From contig NBAY01000024.1 in NCBI GenBank assembly GCA_002794775.1, positions 372,001 through 436,000 on the forward strand: a stretch of DNA of 64,000 bases. The letters are read 5' to 3'. The position numbers were made by a program, and so were the translations under genes. This DNA comes from Porodaedalea pini. Lineage: Eukaryota; Basidiomycota; Agaricomycetes; Hymenochaetales; Hymenochaetaceae. Below are positions 29,343-40,966 of this stretch, piece after piece. The notes beneath the pieces were generated by a model that saw nothing but the letters and a program-made list of their open reading frames with translations, ran no database searches and was not told where the DNA came from. How positions within the stretch are numbered: the stretch's first letter is position 1; each line of letters starts with the position of its first letter.

Positions 29343-32300
29343 ATGAGCTCAAGCTGCCTTTCGGCGGCAACAATTGTTCGATGCGAGGCGCTCAGCGAAC
29401 TACAGAATGGCGTCATCTTCGTACCGGCTGCGGTGCAGATTATATTTCTGGTCTCGCTCGCGGCGCTTTACTGGCGTTCAGGCAGGTGAGCTGTGCTCCT
29501 CTTTGTATATGTTCCTTTGGTGGAGAGGAAACATGGTGGGCTTCGACGGATGGTTGATGACATTGAAATGAATGGATTGCGGGTTGAATGATGAACGTAT
29601 GGATGTTGTCGAGTATGGCTCCAGCAAAAATAATACCGGAAAGGCGCGCGAAGATAATATACGATAATTGATTCTGGTCCTTTTCAGGAGAAAACACTTC
29701 ATGGTGCTCGCAGATGGCTCCGCATTCTACATCGTCACTCTACTCGATCTTCTCTCGCATCTCGTTCCCGAGGCTCGCAATCAATTGCAGGCTTTCAAAA
29801 TCTTTGATATTGTAATCGGTGAGTACTCACGCCTCGATAATCAACTCTTCACTGAAATCAAATATGTCAGGTGTCCTGTCTTTTGTACCAATATTGCTAT
29901 ATACCACCTTCCTTTTCCTTTTTGCCCGATCCTATTTCCTTCCCATCCTTCCAAGGATACCACGCGCTATCATGAAATACGCATTGCTGGCTCTGATTCC
30001 CATCACCATGGCCATGGTCGAGCTCGGATCATTTCTCGGGATTGGATATCGTACGTCGCTTGATGATATGTGATATCGCTGCAGTCGCTCACTTTCCAGC
30101 AACGATTCGCAGGAGTCCTTCAAACCTCCCAAGGACAGTCATACCTCGCGATTGGTTTCACAACTCCGAGAGATGAAACCCTTTGGCAGTTCTTCACCAG
30201 CGTAGCACTCGCACTCCTTATCATTTTCCAGGTTTTCATATTTTGCTTTTCTATCTACGTGGCGGTATCGTTGGTCCAGGAGCGCCGTCTCGGTCGGAGC
30301 TACTTTGAAGGATGTAATATGCCAACGATTCGCGGTGTTGTCTGGATCGCTATCGGTGTCAAGCTTGGTACGATTGAATCTATCTTAGGTTTCGTGAGTG
30401 GAGGGTTCCCTATCGTGCTTGCGAGGAGAATACTTCGTATGGTCTCTCGGTGCTGTCTCGCCTTTGGTGCCTTGCAATCGTAAGCTTCTTTACTTTACTT
30501 ACTGCTCACTGACTTATTCGCCAATCAGTGAGGGAGCATCAATATCTCGCACCGTTGGCCATCGACGGTCTCGCACAATGTCACAGATTCGTGCCATGAT
30601 TTCTAACCCTCGTACCAGTACATTCGCACGGCTCTCCCCAACCGCCGAAGAGTTCTATTCTATTCCACGCGCAATCGACGGCGTCACACGGCAAATGCAA
30701 GGACAGCGGCACGAAGAAGGGACCGCCCGGGGAGGCCCCATTCCGCGCCCGCAGCGCGTCACTGTGCACTACGATGGACGCGCTGCACCTGAACTTGCGC
30801 TGCGGCTCTCTGATCTCCATGTGCCGCCCGCGGAGGTTCTCACCGCAACGTTCCATCGACGCGGCACGGTCATCTCGGATGCATCGTACGAGAAGACACG
30901 TGTGGAAGGCGAATCGAGAAAATCGTCTTCGCGGTCGATGACACGCTCGCTCTCTGCTATCGCGCCGCATTCTGCACCGATGGTTGAGTTACCGACTTTG
31001 CCGCGCGAGTTAAGGCCTGTCCTGGGAAGCAGAAGCTACACGGCGGACGCCATGGGCAGTTCACTGCCTTCCATACGCCTGAACCCCAAGTTCTCTTCTG
31101 CAGAGGAACAGAGACAATCCAATGGCATCGATGCCGAATTTTTGTTCCCAGATGGACATAGACGTTTTATGTCTGCAAGCAGTCTAGCGTCCGATTCGCT
31201 CAGTATCGTACATGCGCTTGCGTCACAATTCCCTGGAATTCCGCCTCGACGGACGGCCAGCGGGAGGCGCTTCAGCTATCGCGAGTATCGTGATAGCCAG
31301 GGCCAGTCAACAGTCCTTGACGGAGTCGAAGAGGCCACCGAGAAGGGAACGATAAAATCAGGCATCTCCCCGAGCAACTCAGTCAAGCGAAAACCGCCTC
31401 CAGCACTTGCAAGTGAGCCATCAGCAGAGACACCAGAAGGAAGGCCCTATCCGACTCGTGGGCCATCGCAGAAAAGCCTAAGTACCGAGAGCAAACTCTC
31501 GCAATCGAGTTCCTTCCGACGCAAGGGCATGCCCGTCCCGCCGCCCATCGATTCAACAATCGCAGGCCCTGATGTGTCTCTAGCGCAGCGCATGTCGGTC
31601 ACTCCCGAGAATGTGACTCCCGCGACGACGCCATATAGCGCAGAACGGCGATCGGAGCATGTGCGCGATTACAAATACAGCTCGGCGCGCTCGACTGGTG
31701 GTACAGCGAGGATGCAGACACCCGGGATGACGTATACATCTGGCGCTTCGCCGACAGATCCTGATACCGATTTTACTACGGTACGCGACACGGATGGCGC
31801 GATCGACCCATTTGCCGATAGTGATGACGAGAACGCTGCAGAGAAAGGTCCGGAATATCGCATTTCAGAGCTCGCATCTGCGGAAAGCGGACTCAACCGC
31901 ATTGCGACTCGCGTCGCACAGTACGATCGCCAGCGTCGTCAGGCATACCGTGGGGAGTCACAACCATCACCCGTCAAGTACAGTTCGGCCGAGTCCCGCT
32001 CGCGCGAACGTAAAGGAAAGGCGAAGGTCGCAGAGGGGGATTGGGATATGGTAGAATTTCCAAGTGAGAATCAGGCTCTGGGAGTCCCTATCAGCCGGCC
32101 CCGCCGCCTCAGTGCAACTAGCACAGGCAGCTCTTCTAGCTTGCGCAATGCTACAGCTGCGAGTGGTCGACGCGTGACTGTCTCTGCGCGACGTGGGCCT
32201 GCATACTCCAATGCGATCATCCCGTCCGCGCCATTCGCACATGTGCATACGACGTCAACGAGCTCGGCGCAGACGCGTATCTCGCACACGGAGCGTGAGC

Positions 32301-32641
32301 TGATGCGGATCAAGAGCGTGGGGCGCGTTGCAACGCGTCGCACGCCGACACCGACGCCATCGACCGGTTCATTCGCTGCCAGGCAGAGTATGCGAATCGA
32401 GTCTGTTGACTTCAGTGTAGGCGATTCCACTGACCAGGAGGGCTCGGAAAGTCCGTCGCCTTCGCCGTTCCGCTGGCGCCCTCTGCATGAGAGTGCTGCT
32501 TCTTCATCCGTGACGGGTGTTCGCTCGGCCTTGCGCGAGGGGTGGAAAGCAGATAGCGACGATGAAGTCGATGTTTCGGACCGATTCCGCACGGGGAGAG
32601 AAAGTAACATTATGCGCCGAGACGATGACTGGGGTGTGTGA
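29343..32641 (+). CDS. multipass membrane protein with long Ser-rich cytosolic tail
   Basis: Unknown function. Five exons join in one frame (29343-29485, 29688-29818, 29871-30050, 30113-30479, 30529-32641) to give 977 residues. The first 270 or so hold about six to seven hydrophobic segments, including FVPAAVQIIFLVSLAALYW, FYIVTLLDLLSHLV, FVPILLYTTFLFLFARSYFL, YALLALIPITMAMVELGSFL, FFTSVALALLIIFQVFIFCF and VVWIAIGVKLGTIESILGFV. The remaining 700 residues are low-complexity and rich in Ser, Arg, Pro and Thr, with many SRR, RTPTPTPS and acidic SDDE-type phosphorylation-like sites and no recognisable domain. The layout recalls fungal seven-helix receptors, but no family-defining motif is visible, so that reading is weak. 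Confidence 0.8.
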
Positions 32642-32985
32642 TCTTTGGTTGAGATATAAGGACGGTTCGACTATTTTTTATAGCTTACTTGATTGAAGGT
32701 CATTAGACTGTTTCCTTGTGTTTATGACTCAGTATTGCCTCTTCGTCTTCAATATGTTCATTTTTGTTTGTGTTCATCGTGTTCTGCCTGGCCTCCCACT
32801 ATGCTTGTCTTCAACTCTACCTTTTCTGGGGCATAGTATTAATACCCGTTTCGATTATGATGTCCGAGGCTCAAATGAATGCCGAAAATGATGATTGAAA
32901 CAAACGGATAAATAAGTACAAAGGCTATATCCATAAGCATAAAAAGGCTAGTTCTGCAGGAGACTTCAGCAATCAAGCTCGAATG
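32642..32985. other. short convergent intergenic region
   Basis: 3' flanks of the membrane protein and Vps26 genes; nothing else recognised. Confidence 0.5.
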
Positions 32986-34274
32986 TTATAGAAAAGTGTT
33001 GCTCACTTCAGGTATCCTGAAGATCGTAATTTCCTGGAGATGAAGGATACAGTGTCAATATCGGGTGAGGGAAGAAAGGGCAAACTCGGATAGCAGGCTG
33101 TGCCTACCTGTTGCTTGAAGTACCGCCGGTTCTCCTCGTCGATGAGGACCAAGTTGAGGTAGTATCGCGTGCTGAATTTCTTGTTCACTTCGCGGAACGT
33201 TGGAGTGAGGTCAAAGCCTCCAAGGAATAGACGGATTGGGATCGTCTCTCCTGATATAGTTGTAAGCGAGGAACAAATGATATTAGATGGGGAGGCAGAC
33301 CTCGCACAGGCGCGCCATCCATGATCTCGAACTTCGTGATCGTCTCGCTCTCATTGTACTGGTTCGGTACCGCACCAGTCGTCTCACGCCGGATGATGGA
33401 GAGCTCCATGTGCTTGATCTTGATCCGAACGAGCAAGAAATAAATTTTACCGACGATCACGTCCTTTAAGTGGTACCTTCTCGTGAGTCAGTACTTATAG
33501 AGCTTCAAGACACGAAATGAAGGAGAGGTACGAATGAAAAGGAGATGGATAAGAGGGAACGCACTTAGACTTGTTGTACTCGAACTCGATGTGTAAACAA
33601 TCCTCGATGCCGACCTCCATTTTGATGGAGTTGTTCGTGTCCGGCGGCATGCGGTACGAATGCACCCAAATGTCTCTTTCCTTGACAACTTCTGCTATTC
33701 GACGCGCGATGGTAACCCGTACAAAGTATCTAGATGAAAGTCAGCATCTCGCTACGGTGCAAAGACATGCGGGGAATGCACACCGTAATTTGACATTGAT
33801 GCCCTGATAGCTTTCATACTGCTTCTCCACGTTCTTGAAGCCAAAGTCAAACGTCTGTGCCTGCCGCATGTCCCCAGGAGCAGCTAGCTCTTGTGACATA
33901 GACAAGAATTCATGATGGTGTCCTCGGTCATAAAACAACTCTGAAGAGCGTGTCACGTCAGGTTCGGAACTTAATTATGCAATGCAGTTATGCATACCAA
34001 TGGCCCCTACGAACTCGATCTTGATACCATCGTGCGTGAGCTTCTTCCCATCGCGTACACGTACTGACACCTATAAAAGCGGAATGAGCTCAACGCGTCG
34101 AGTGACAACGCGTACTGCGCTGCTTACCTGACCGACGACTGACTCGCCATCATAGTATACAGGACACCGCACAGTCTTCTCCTTGTCAAGCTTGACCTCT
34201 ACCTGCTTCCTATCGTCCTCGTTCTCGAGTTTGATATCGACATCGACCGGCGAGGCGAAGAAATACGCTGCCAT
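32986..34274 (-). CDS. VPS26: Vps26, retromer cargo-recognition subunit
   Basis: Arrestin-fold subunit of retromer, which returns cargo receptors from endosomes to the Golgi. Seven exons are visible. In order: MAAYFFASPVDVDIKLENED then VRCPVYYDGESVVGQ; VSVRVRDGKKLTHDGIKIEF-VGAI; ELFYDRGHHHEFLSMSQELA then [136 protein letters not shown] then KKFSTRYYLNLVLIDEENRR-YFKQQEI. These are the most conserved parts of the family. It ends shortly after IFRIPEVS, the usual Vps26 C-terminus, with the stop at 32986-32988. Introns are about 55-90 bp. Confidence 0.95.
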
Positions 34275-34302
34275 GATTTAGGCGTGCGCGGGGTCTGCGG
34301 TG

Positions 34303-34716
34303 TTACGCGTCGGGCTCAGCGTTGTTCGTGCTTGTATCTTCTGTTCTACAAATATTCCGACAGAAAGCGTACAGCAGGCACGTCGAAGTACGAAGAGACC
34401 TTGTCGTCGTTGAGAACGTCAAGCACAAGTCGAGCATGGGCGTGACGCCGATGGACCCGGCTGGTGTGCTTGCCGAGAGCCCAGCCAAAAAGGAAGGTTC
34501 TCGGCTCACATGTCCATATAAAGCAAGTCTTCCATCAACCTGAATAAACGTTCCTAACGTTAGACCACTACAATCCGCTTGAACATAAAGCTTGCTGGGA
34601 CTCACTTGACTTCCTTCTGCTCTTCAAGGAGTCACACATTTATCTCATGGTCAACAAACGTACTTTCTTTCCAGCGTTGTTGAGAAAATCACAAGATCTG
34701 TTGAAGCACCGGGCAT
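34303..34716 (-). CDS. possible small protein gene (about 101 residues)
   Basis: A tentative model. Exons 34664-34716, 34606-34621 (a 16-base micro-exon) and 34303-34539 join in one frame from an ATG at 34716. The product starts MPGASTDLVIFSTTLERK and continues DGRLALYGHVS, GVTPMLDLCLTFSTT, LRTSTCLLYAFCRN and an acidic end. All four splice sites have GT/AG ends, but the first intron is only 42 bp. I recognise no family. It sits tandem to and upstream of Vps26, and divergent from VWA8. The region could instead be a shared promoter and leader. Confidence 0.3.
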
Positions 34717-34835
34717 CGGGCACAAGACTCCCCCGATCCGTGTTTTCTCGCTAATATTCTTGTATGCTCTCACTCTCAATCGCGTATAAGAGAAAAATCA
34801 AGTTCGGTGCGCATCAGCTGCAAGGGCTGAATACG

Positions 34836-37800
34836 ATGTCTCAACCCAAGAGGAGGTTGCAGCAGCTGTCTCGCACTATCTTTACGGCTACCCCTTCCAC
34901 CATAGGCACTCTGAAGCTTGGGAGCATCACATATAATGTGCCAGAGAGCCGAAATCCATCTCGACTTCCTCACCTTAAAGGACTCTTAGATATACAAGAT
35001 CCCACGAATCTAGACAACTTGCATTTTATGCTCCAGAAGTTTCTGCTCGGTCAAGACATTTTCCTGCTTTCTCAGCCAGGTCCTTATGCCCGGCGGCTGG
35101 CTATGACATTCTGCAAGTAAGTTGTTTACTTCATTTTTTTCCAGCTGCTAACTCTGACATGAATAGTTTGATAAACTCGGAATACGAACATATCGCTCTG
35201 CACCGTGATGTTGGAGAAACCGAACTCAAGCAAGGCAGAGAAATCCGCGCTAACGGCAATCTGGTATATGTCGACAGCGCAGCAGTGAGAGCCGTCAAGC
35301 AAGGTCGTGTACTTATCCTCGAAGGCATTGAGAAAGCCGAACGAGGTATTATGCCTGTACTGAATAACCTACTAGAGAATAGAGAAATGTCTGTCCACCT
35401 TCAGTTCTCTCTCCGCATCTTGAATTAACGCAACACAGTAACCTGGATGATGGCACGCATATTCTACATCCAGCTCGTTTCGAGATTTTAGGTGCATCTA
35501 CTGCGAAGCCTGAGACGTCGTTCATTCCCGCACACAGGAACTTCCGCGTCATTGCCATTGCAGCTCCAGTTCCACCATACTCAGGCCACCCACTCGATCC
35601 GCCGTTCCGGAGCCGCTTCCAAGCGCGCTTCATTGATCCTGTTGGTGCTGCGTTGGCCTTGGAGAGTAGTGTTCCAGGCTCTCAGTCAAATACATTCGCG
35701 GATAAGCTCAGAGACATCATCCTCTCCACGGAATACGCGAGCGAGACGCGTCAGCCACTCGCCGGTATTGTGCGTGCGCCGCTCCCGGCGTTTCCGCAGA
35801 CGGCGCTGATAAAGCTACGTCGGCTTGTCAGTGCGTTCCCGCCACCTAGCACGGATGGATATCAGCTGAACCCGGAGGAGCTCGCGAGAGTTGTGCTCAC
35901 CCTTCATCCTGCGATGCTGTACGCCCCATTTTCTGGCTGGACTACACTAAACAGACTATGTGAAGAAGCTGGGCTGGGTCCGTTGGGAAATCCTTCGACT
36001 ATGGCCTTCGGAGACGGATCAGGCCTGTTAGGATACAGATTGAGCAAGCTTGAACGTGTAGACGACCACACGGCACGAATCATCTTCGATCATCGTTCTG
36101 GCTCATCATCTGTAGCTCTCAGCGTCGCGGCGGGTCCACGACCTTTCCCCTCCTTCCCCTTCGTACTCGGCGCACCTGCCGCAATGCACAATGGTGCACA
36201 CTTCACGCCGTCGGCGCGTCTACTGTCCTCCCTGAATGCGTTGCTACAGGCGCATGCGCTCGGATGGGACGCGTCGCTCATTCCGCCTGCACAGCCAGCA
36301 ACTGCGTCATGTTCGACGTCCATCATCGTGCAGCTCTCCGCAGAGCTGCTCGGATACGAGACAGATTCAGTGCATCTGTACAAAGAAGTGGGAGGTCGCG
36401 AGTTGCTTATGCGAAGGGAGATTGAGGATGGAGGTGCTACAAGTTGGCAACCAAGGTCTGCCATCTATATGCAGGTCCGGTTTTAATCAGCTAATTCATC
36501 ATGCATGTAGCTTGTTGGTTCAGGGAGCTTGGGACGGGAGACTCGTGCATCTCGCTGGTGCAGACGTAATCGGGGCGACTGCAGGATCTTTGTCTAGACT
36601 GACTCAAGATCGTGAAACAGAACTCTGGGAAGGACGGCGGATGGTTGCAGATGCGAGTACAGAGGAGGCAAGGCATACACTTTAAGATGTGCTAATTTGA
36701 AAACTAAAGTCAAGAACATAGGCAGCCAATATGGGGCTCTCCATTCCAAACCCCTCCTTCCGCATAGTCGCAACGGCTTCAAAGTCGATCCCTCTACGTG
36801 ACTGGCTGTCTGCCGAGCATGCAAACATGTTCTTCCCGGTGCTCACTCAGCCAATGGACGCCGAGGAAGAGTCTGCGCTCCTGCGCGCCACGGGATGCCC
36901 GCAGGGGGTAGTATCTGCGCTTATCAGCTTTGCGACGAAGTATCGTGAGAGCATGTCTATAGCTGACGCTAGTGCTGGGGTAGGTGCTGGAGGAGGAGGT
37001 GGGGTGATGAAGAACAGAAAGCTGGGTACACGTGCCCTGATGAGAATAGCGAGGCGCGTTGCTGCGGCCCCCTGGGACGATGATCTGTACGCGCTCATTC
37101 GCCAAGCAGTTCTCGCGGATTTCTTGCCCCCCGCGGAGAAGATGGCGCTGGACACACTATTTGCAGAGGCGGGTATCGTTCCACGCGTAGCTACGGTGTG
37201 TCCGCTTTCTTTTCAGAGTTCTGTATGAAGTGCTGAGCTTCTCCCCAGTACAATGCTCCTCCCACTCTGAGAGACGCTGGTCTAGTCTTCTCGCTCGACT
37301 CAAGCCTGGCCGACAGTACGTCGCACTCCGCCGTCATCCCGCTTTTCGACCCTTCGCAAGATCCGGAGGGTGTCGCATCGCACGTCCCACATATGGAACA
37401 TTTCTTCGATAATAGCTTGCAGTCTGGCCTTATGAGAGACGTGGCTGTGGACCTCGAGCTTCTACGCGAGCATTTGGTCCTGCTTGGAAATCAGGTGCGT
37501 TCTTAATATGCTGAGTAACCTCCTGGTGGAGACATTAAAGTCGAAGTGCTATAGGGTGTTGGCAAGAACAAAATTATAGATAGGCGAGTGCGCCTTTCTT
37601 TTCATGACAACTAGTGATAAGCTAACTCACTCTTCAATCAAGGTTATGTCAAGTGAGTATATTCTTTTCGCCATTTAAAGACACTCTAATGAAAAGACAT
37701 TTACTCGCAGCTCCTTGGCCGACCACGCGAATACATCCAACTCCATCGCGACACAACAGTGAACCAGCTCATGTTCACAACTACGCTATCAGGCGGCGTC

Positions 37801-40464
37801 TTACGGCACGAGAACTCACCGCTCCTGCGCGCAATTGTGCAGGGGCGTGTTGTTGTTATCGACGAGGCGGATAAGGCACCTGCATACGTCGTTGCGGCCT
37901 TCCGCAGCCTTGGTGCACACGGCGAAATGACGCTAGCGGACGGCCGCCGCGTGCGACCTGTGCGCGAGCGTTCTGACGATCTTGTCGTGCATAAGAATTT
38001 TAGGATGATCTTGTTGGCAAACAGGCCTGGGTACCGTGAGTTCATCTTTACCTGTCTCTTTTTGTTCGGTAAGAAGTTGAAACTCGTTTGAAAGCGTTCT
38101 TGGGGAATCATTTCCTGCAGGTGCTCGGCGATAATTTCAGTTGGTAAGGGCTGCCTTATTATGTGACCCTCTCTTTACGTGTGTCCTTCTCAATTTGTTG
38201 TGTCTGCAGTCACTCGGTGTCCAATCCAGATATGGAGTCTGAGCGTCGCCTTTTACAACAGCTCGCGCCGGAGGTGGATGAAGACACCCTTCGTCGCCTC
38301 GTAGCAGCCTTCCAGGATCTGCGGCATGCGTCGGATGCAGGAAAGCTGACCTATCCATACTCCCTACGAGGTAACTCCATTATCCTTCCAATCTTTTCGT
38401 GAGTCCGGAAATACGGGACATGTAATCAACTTTCTTGCTTGTTTTATTTTGCAGAGCTAATAAACATCATTCGCCATATGCGCGCGTACCCGGAGGACTC
38501 GCTCGAGAATACACTGCGTAATGTGTTCGACTTTGACGTGTATAAACCGGAGGCGATGGACTACTTGATCGATGTCCTTAACCATCATGGGTTCGTCCTA
38601 GCTCTCTTTTGATTTAATCCGAATTTGACGTATTCGAACTCCACATGAAGCTTGAAGGTAAAGCGCCTTGGTCTAGATGCGGCGCGTGCAGCGGCGAAGA
38701 AGCAAGTCAAAAATATCCAGTTCGAGCCAAAGAGCCCTTCAGACGTCAAGGGCCCAAAATTTGGCAAGGAGGACCCGCAAAACAAGGAACATTCAGGCGG
38801 TAATACTTGGGCTGGCGGTGTACGTCCTACATCCTCTTTTCAGTGCTCTGCAAACGTGGACCTCGGTCGCTGACATGAACGATTAGACTGGCGGACGGGA
38901 CACTGCAGGGCTTGGCGGCAGAGGCGGGTACATGCGCCTGTTTAAAGGACATGATATAAAGCAGGCAAGTCTGTTTGTTATTTATCTCCCGATGATGAAT
39001 AACACAGATCAATAGATATCAGACAAGTTGAAGAACGAGGTTCCAGATTGTATCAAGGAGCAGGCGCGCGAGATGGCGCGACAGGAGCTTGAGCGACGGC
39101 TCGCAGAGCTGAACATGAGTGCGGGTGAGGCGAAGGAGTATAGCAGACTGCTCGCGGAGGTGCAGGCGCATATCGCTCAGCTGTTCGACCTTCTGGAGAG
39201 TGCGTGATTTCAATCCTAACACGTTGCCATCCCCTTCTGATATTCATTCTTCATTTTCTTGTCATTAATAGATCTTGCTGCACGCGAGGAGGAACGCGTA
39301 TGGGTGAAGCGCCAGACAGACGGCGAGTTAGATGATAGTCGGCTTATGGAGGGCCTCACAGGCGAGGTGACAGTCTATAAGCGACGCGGAGTGGAGAAAC
39401 CTGAGATGGGCAGACCTCAGATCAAGTGCGTCTAACTGTTCCTCCACTTCTTGAGTCAAAATTGGGACTAACTGCGTGCAGGCCGAAGAGGATACGGTTT
39501 GTGTTTGACGTTAGCGGGTCGATGTGGGTCCTGTCTTTCTCGATCTCGTGAATTACTTTGAGTGAAATTGTTTTCGATAGGTATCGATTCCAGTATGATG
39601 GGCGACTTCAGAGGTCGTTTGAGACAGGTACATTGGGCTCGCCTGTAGATTCCTGTAAGATAATGAACATTTTATAGCTGTGATGCTCATGGAGACGTTC
39701 GCTCGATTGTCCCGCCAGGACAAATATGTCTGGGACGTGAGTGTTTCTTTATCCTTTACGAAAGGCCGATGGCATGGTCTAACAAAATTATTTCAATAGA
39801 TGTCTGGTCACGTACGCATTATTCTTACCAGTCAAGATCTGTTCTGACACGTTGTTCCGCAAGTCCGGAGACTCTCCGGAAATCACTCTCGTCGAAAGCA
39901 GTAACCCACCAACAGAGGTCCGCGATAGGTGGAAAGTGGTTGAGAAGATGAATATGATCACGCAATATGCGTTTGCCGGGGATTATACCGGTGAGTTCTT
40001 TTCTTCGAAGTGGAAGCAGGACTGCTGACTTCTGACTATTCTGTACTAGTTGAGGCTATTGAGAAGGCTGTCGACGAGGTGGCGAAGTTCGACGCAGGTG
40101 ATTTAGCTCTTGTTTTAATATATAATAGGAGGTACTGAGGTCACCTGCTCGTGGCGTACTCTAGATGATTGGTTCGTCATCGCGATTTCTGACGCGAATT
40201 TTGGGAGGTACCATATTACAGCGGAGGATCTGCAGCGGGCGATGAACCGTAATCCCAAGGTGCACACCGCGTTGATTTGTATTGGGGAGGGCGCTGAGGC
40301 ATCGTGGTAAGCTTCCTGTCCCCCTTCAAAGATTTATGCAAAAAGATTCACGGACGATCAGGATACCAAATCAGTTCCGAGGGCGGGGCTTCCGTGTGGC
40401 TGATACTCATGATATTCCGAAGGTGCTGAGAAGCATACTGAGCAGTATGGTTGACGGCCCGTAA
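34836..40464 (+). CDS. VWA8-type protein (AAA ATPase modules plus von Willebrand A domain)
   Basis: A very long multi-exon gene matching VWA8, a mitochondrial-matrix AAA ATPase in animals. It starts MSQPKRRLQQLSRTIFTATP, which resembles a mitochondrial targeting sequence, then SRLPHLKGLLDIQDPTNLDN. The first AAA module carries LHRDVGETELKQGREI and VLILEGIEKAERGIMPVLNN-LLENREM. The region at 35450-37500 holds FRSRFQARFIDPVGAAL. A second module carries LLGRPREYIQLHRDTTVNQL then GGVLRHENSPLLRAIVQGRV-VVIDEADKAP. Toward the C-terminus are a Lys/Glu-rich helical part and the VWA domain: RIRFVFDVSGSMYRFQYDGR has the DxSxS metal-ion site, followed by HSGDSPEITLVES and ISDANFGRYHITAEDLQRAM. It ends SILSSMVDGP at 40464. 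The upstream ATG at 34764 is less likely. Fine exon limits were not all resolved. Confidence 0.9.
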
Positions 40465-40966
40465 ATGGGCACTGATCGTCGCTTGAATAATCAAATCTGT
40501 TTCTCTGTTTGACTTTAGCTGTGACTTCTCGCGATTGGCGATGGCTTGACCCGCTTTAACTGGAAGTGGCGAGGGAAAGATCCCGAAAGACGCGTTCGTG
40601 CTGTGGCGATCATGCAGCTCATATCCAGAATTATATAGAAGAATTCGTCTCTATACTTGTCGAAGTCAGATAGCTGAGAAAAGCGAGAAGAGCCAGTACT
40701 AGTTGCTCAACTGATGCTGGGGTTACTTTATTTTTTTCTACGATATTTAAACAAGAACAAGAAAGAACGGCAGCCACGATGACGCCTGAAAAGCAAACTG
40801 CAAGAGTTCCCGGGGGTAGCGATGATCGGTAGTCACGTGCAGACATTCTCACAAGCCCTCAACTGGCAGAGCCCTCAGTACCAGTGTTTAGACCGTCCCG
40901 CCATCGTTCATTGCTCCCTCATCGCCGCCGTTGACGTTGCCGACGCTCCTGCCGCCGACGCCGACG
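40465..40966. other. intergenic with promoter of the Sds3-type gene
   Basis: 3' flank of VWA8 and 5' flank of the next gene. No coding signal recognised. Confidence 0.45.

Noticed and set aside
40931..40966. Upstream start for the Sds3-type protein
   Set aside because: The codon is TTG; a proper ATG follows at 40967.
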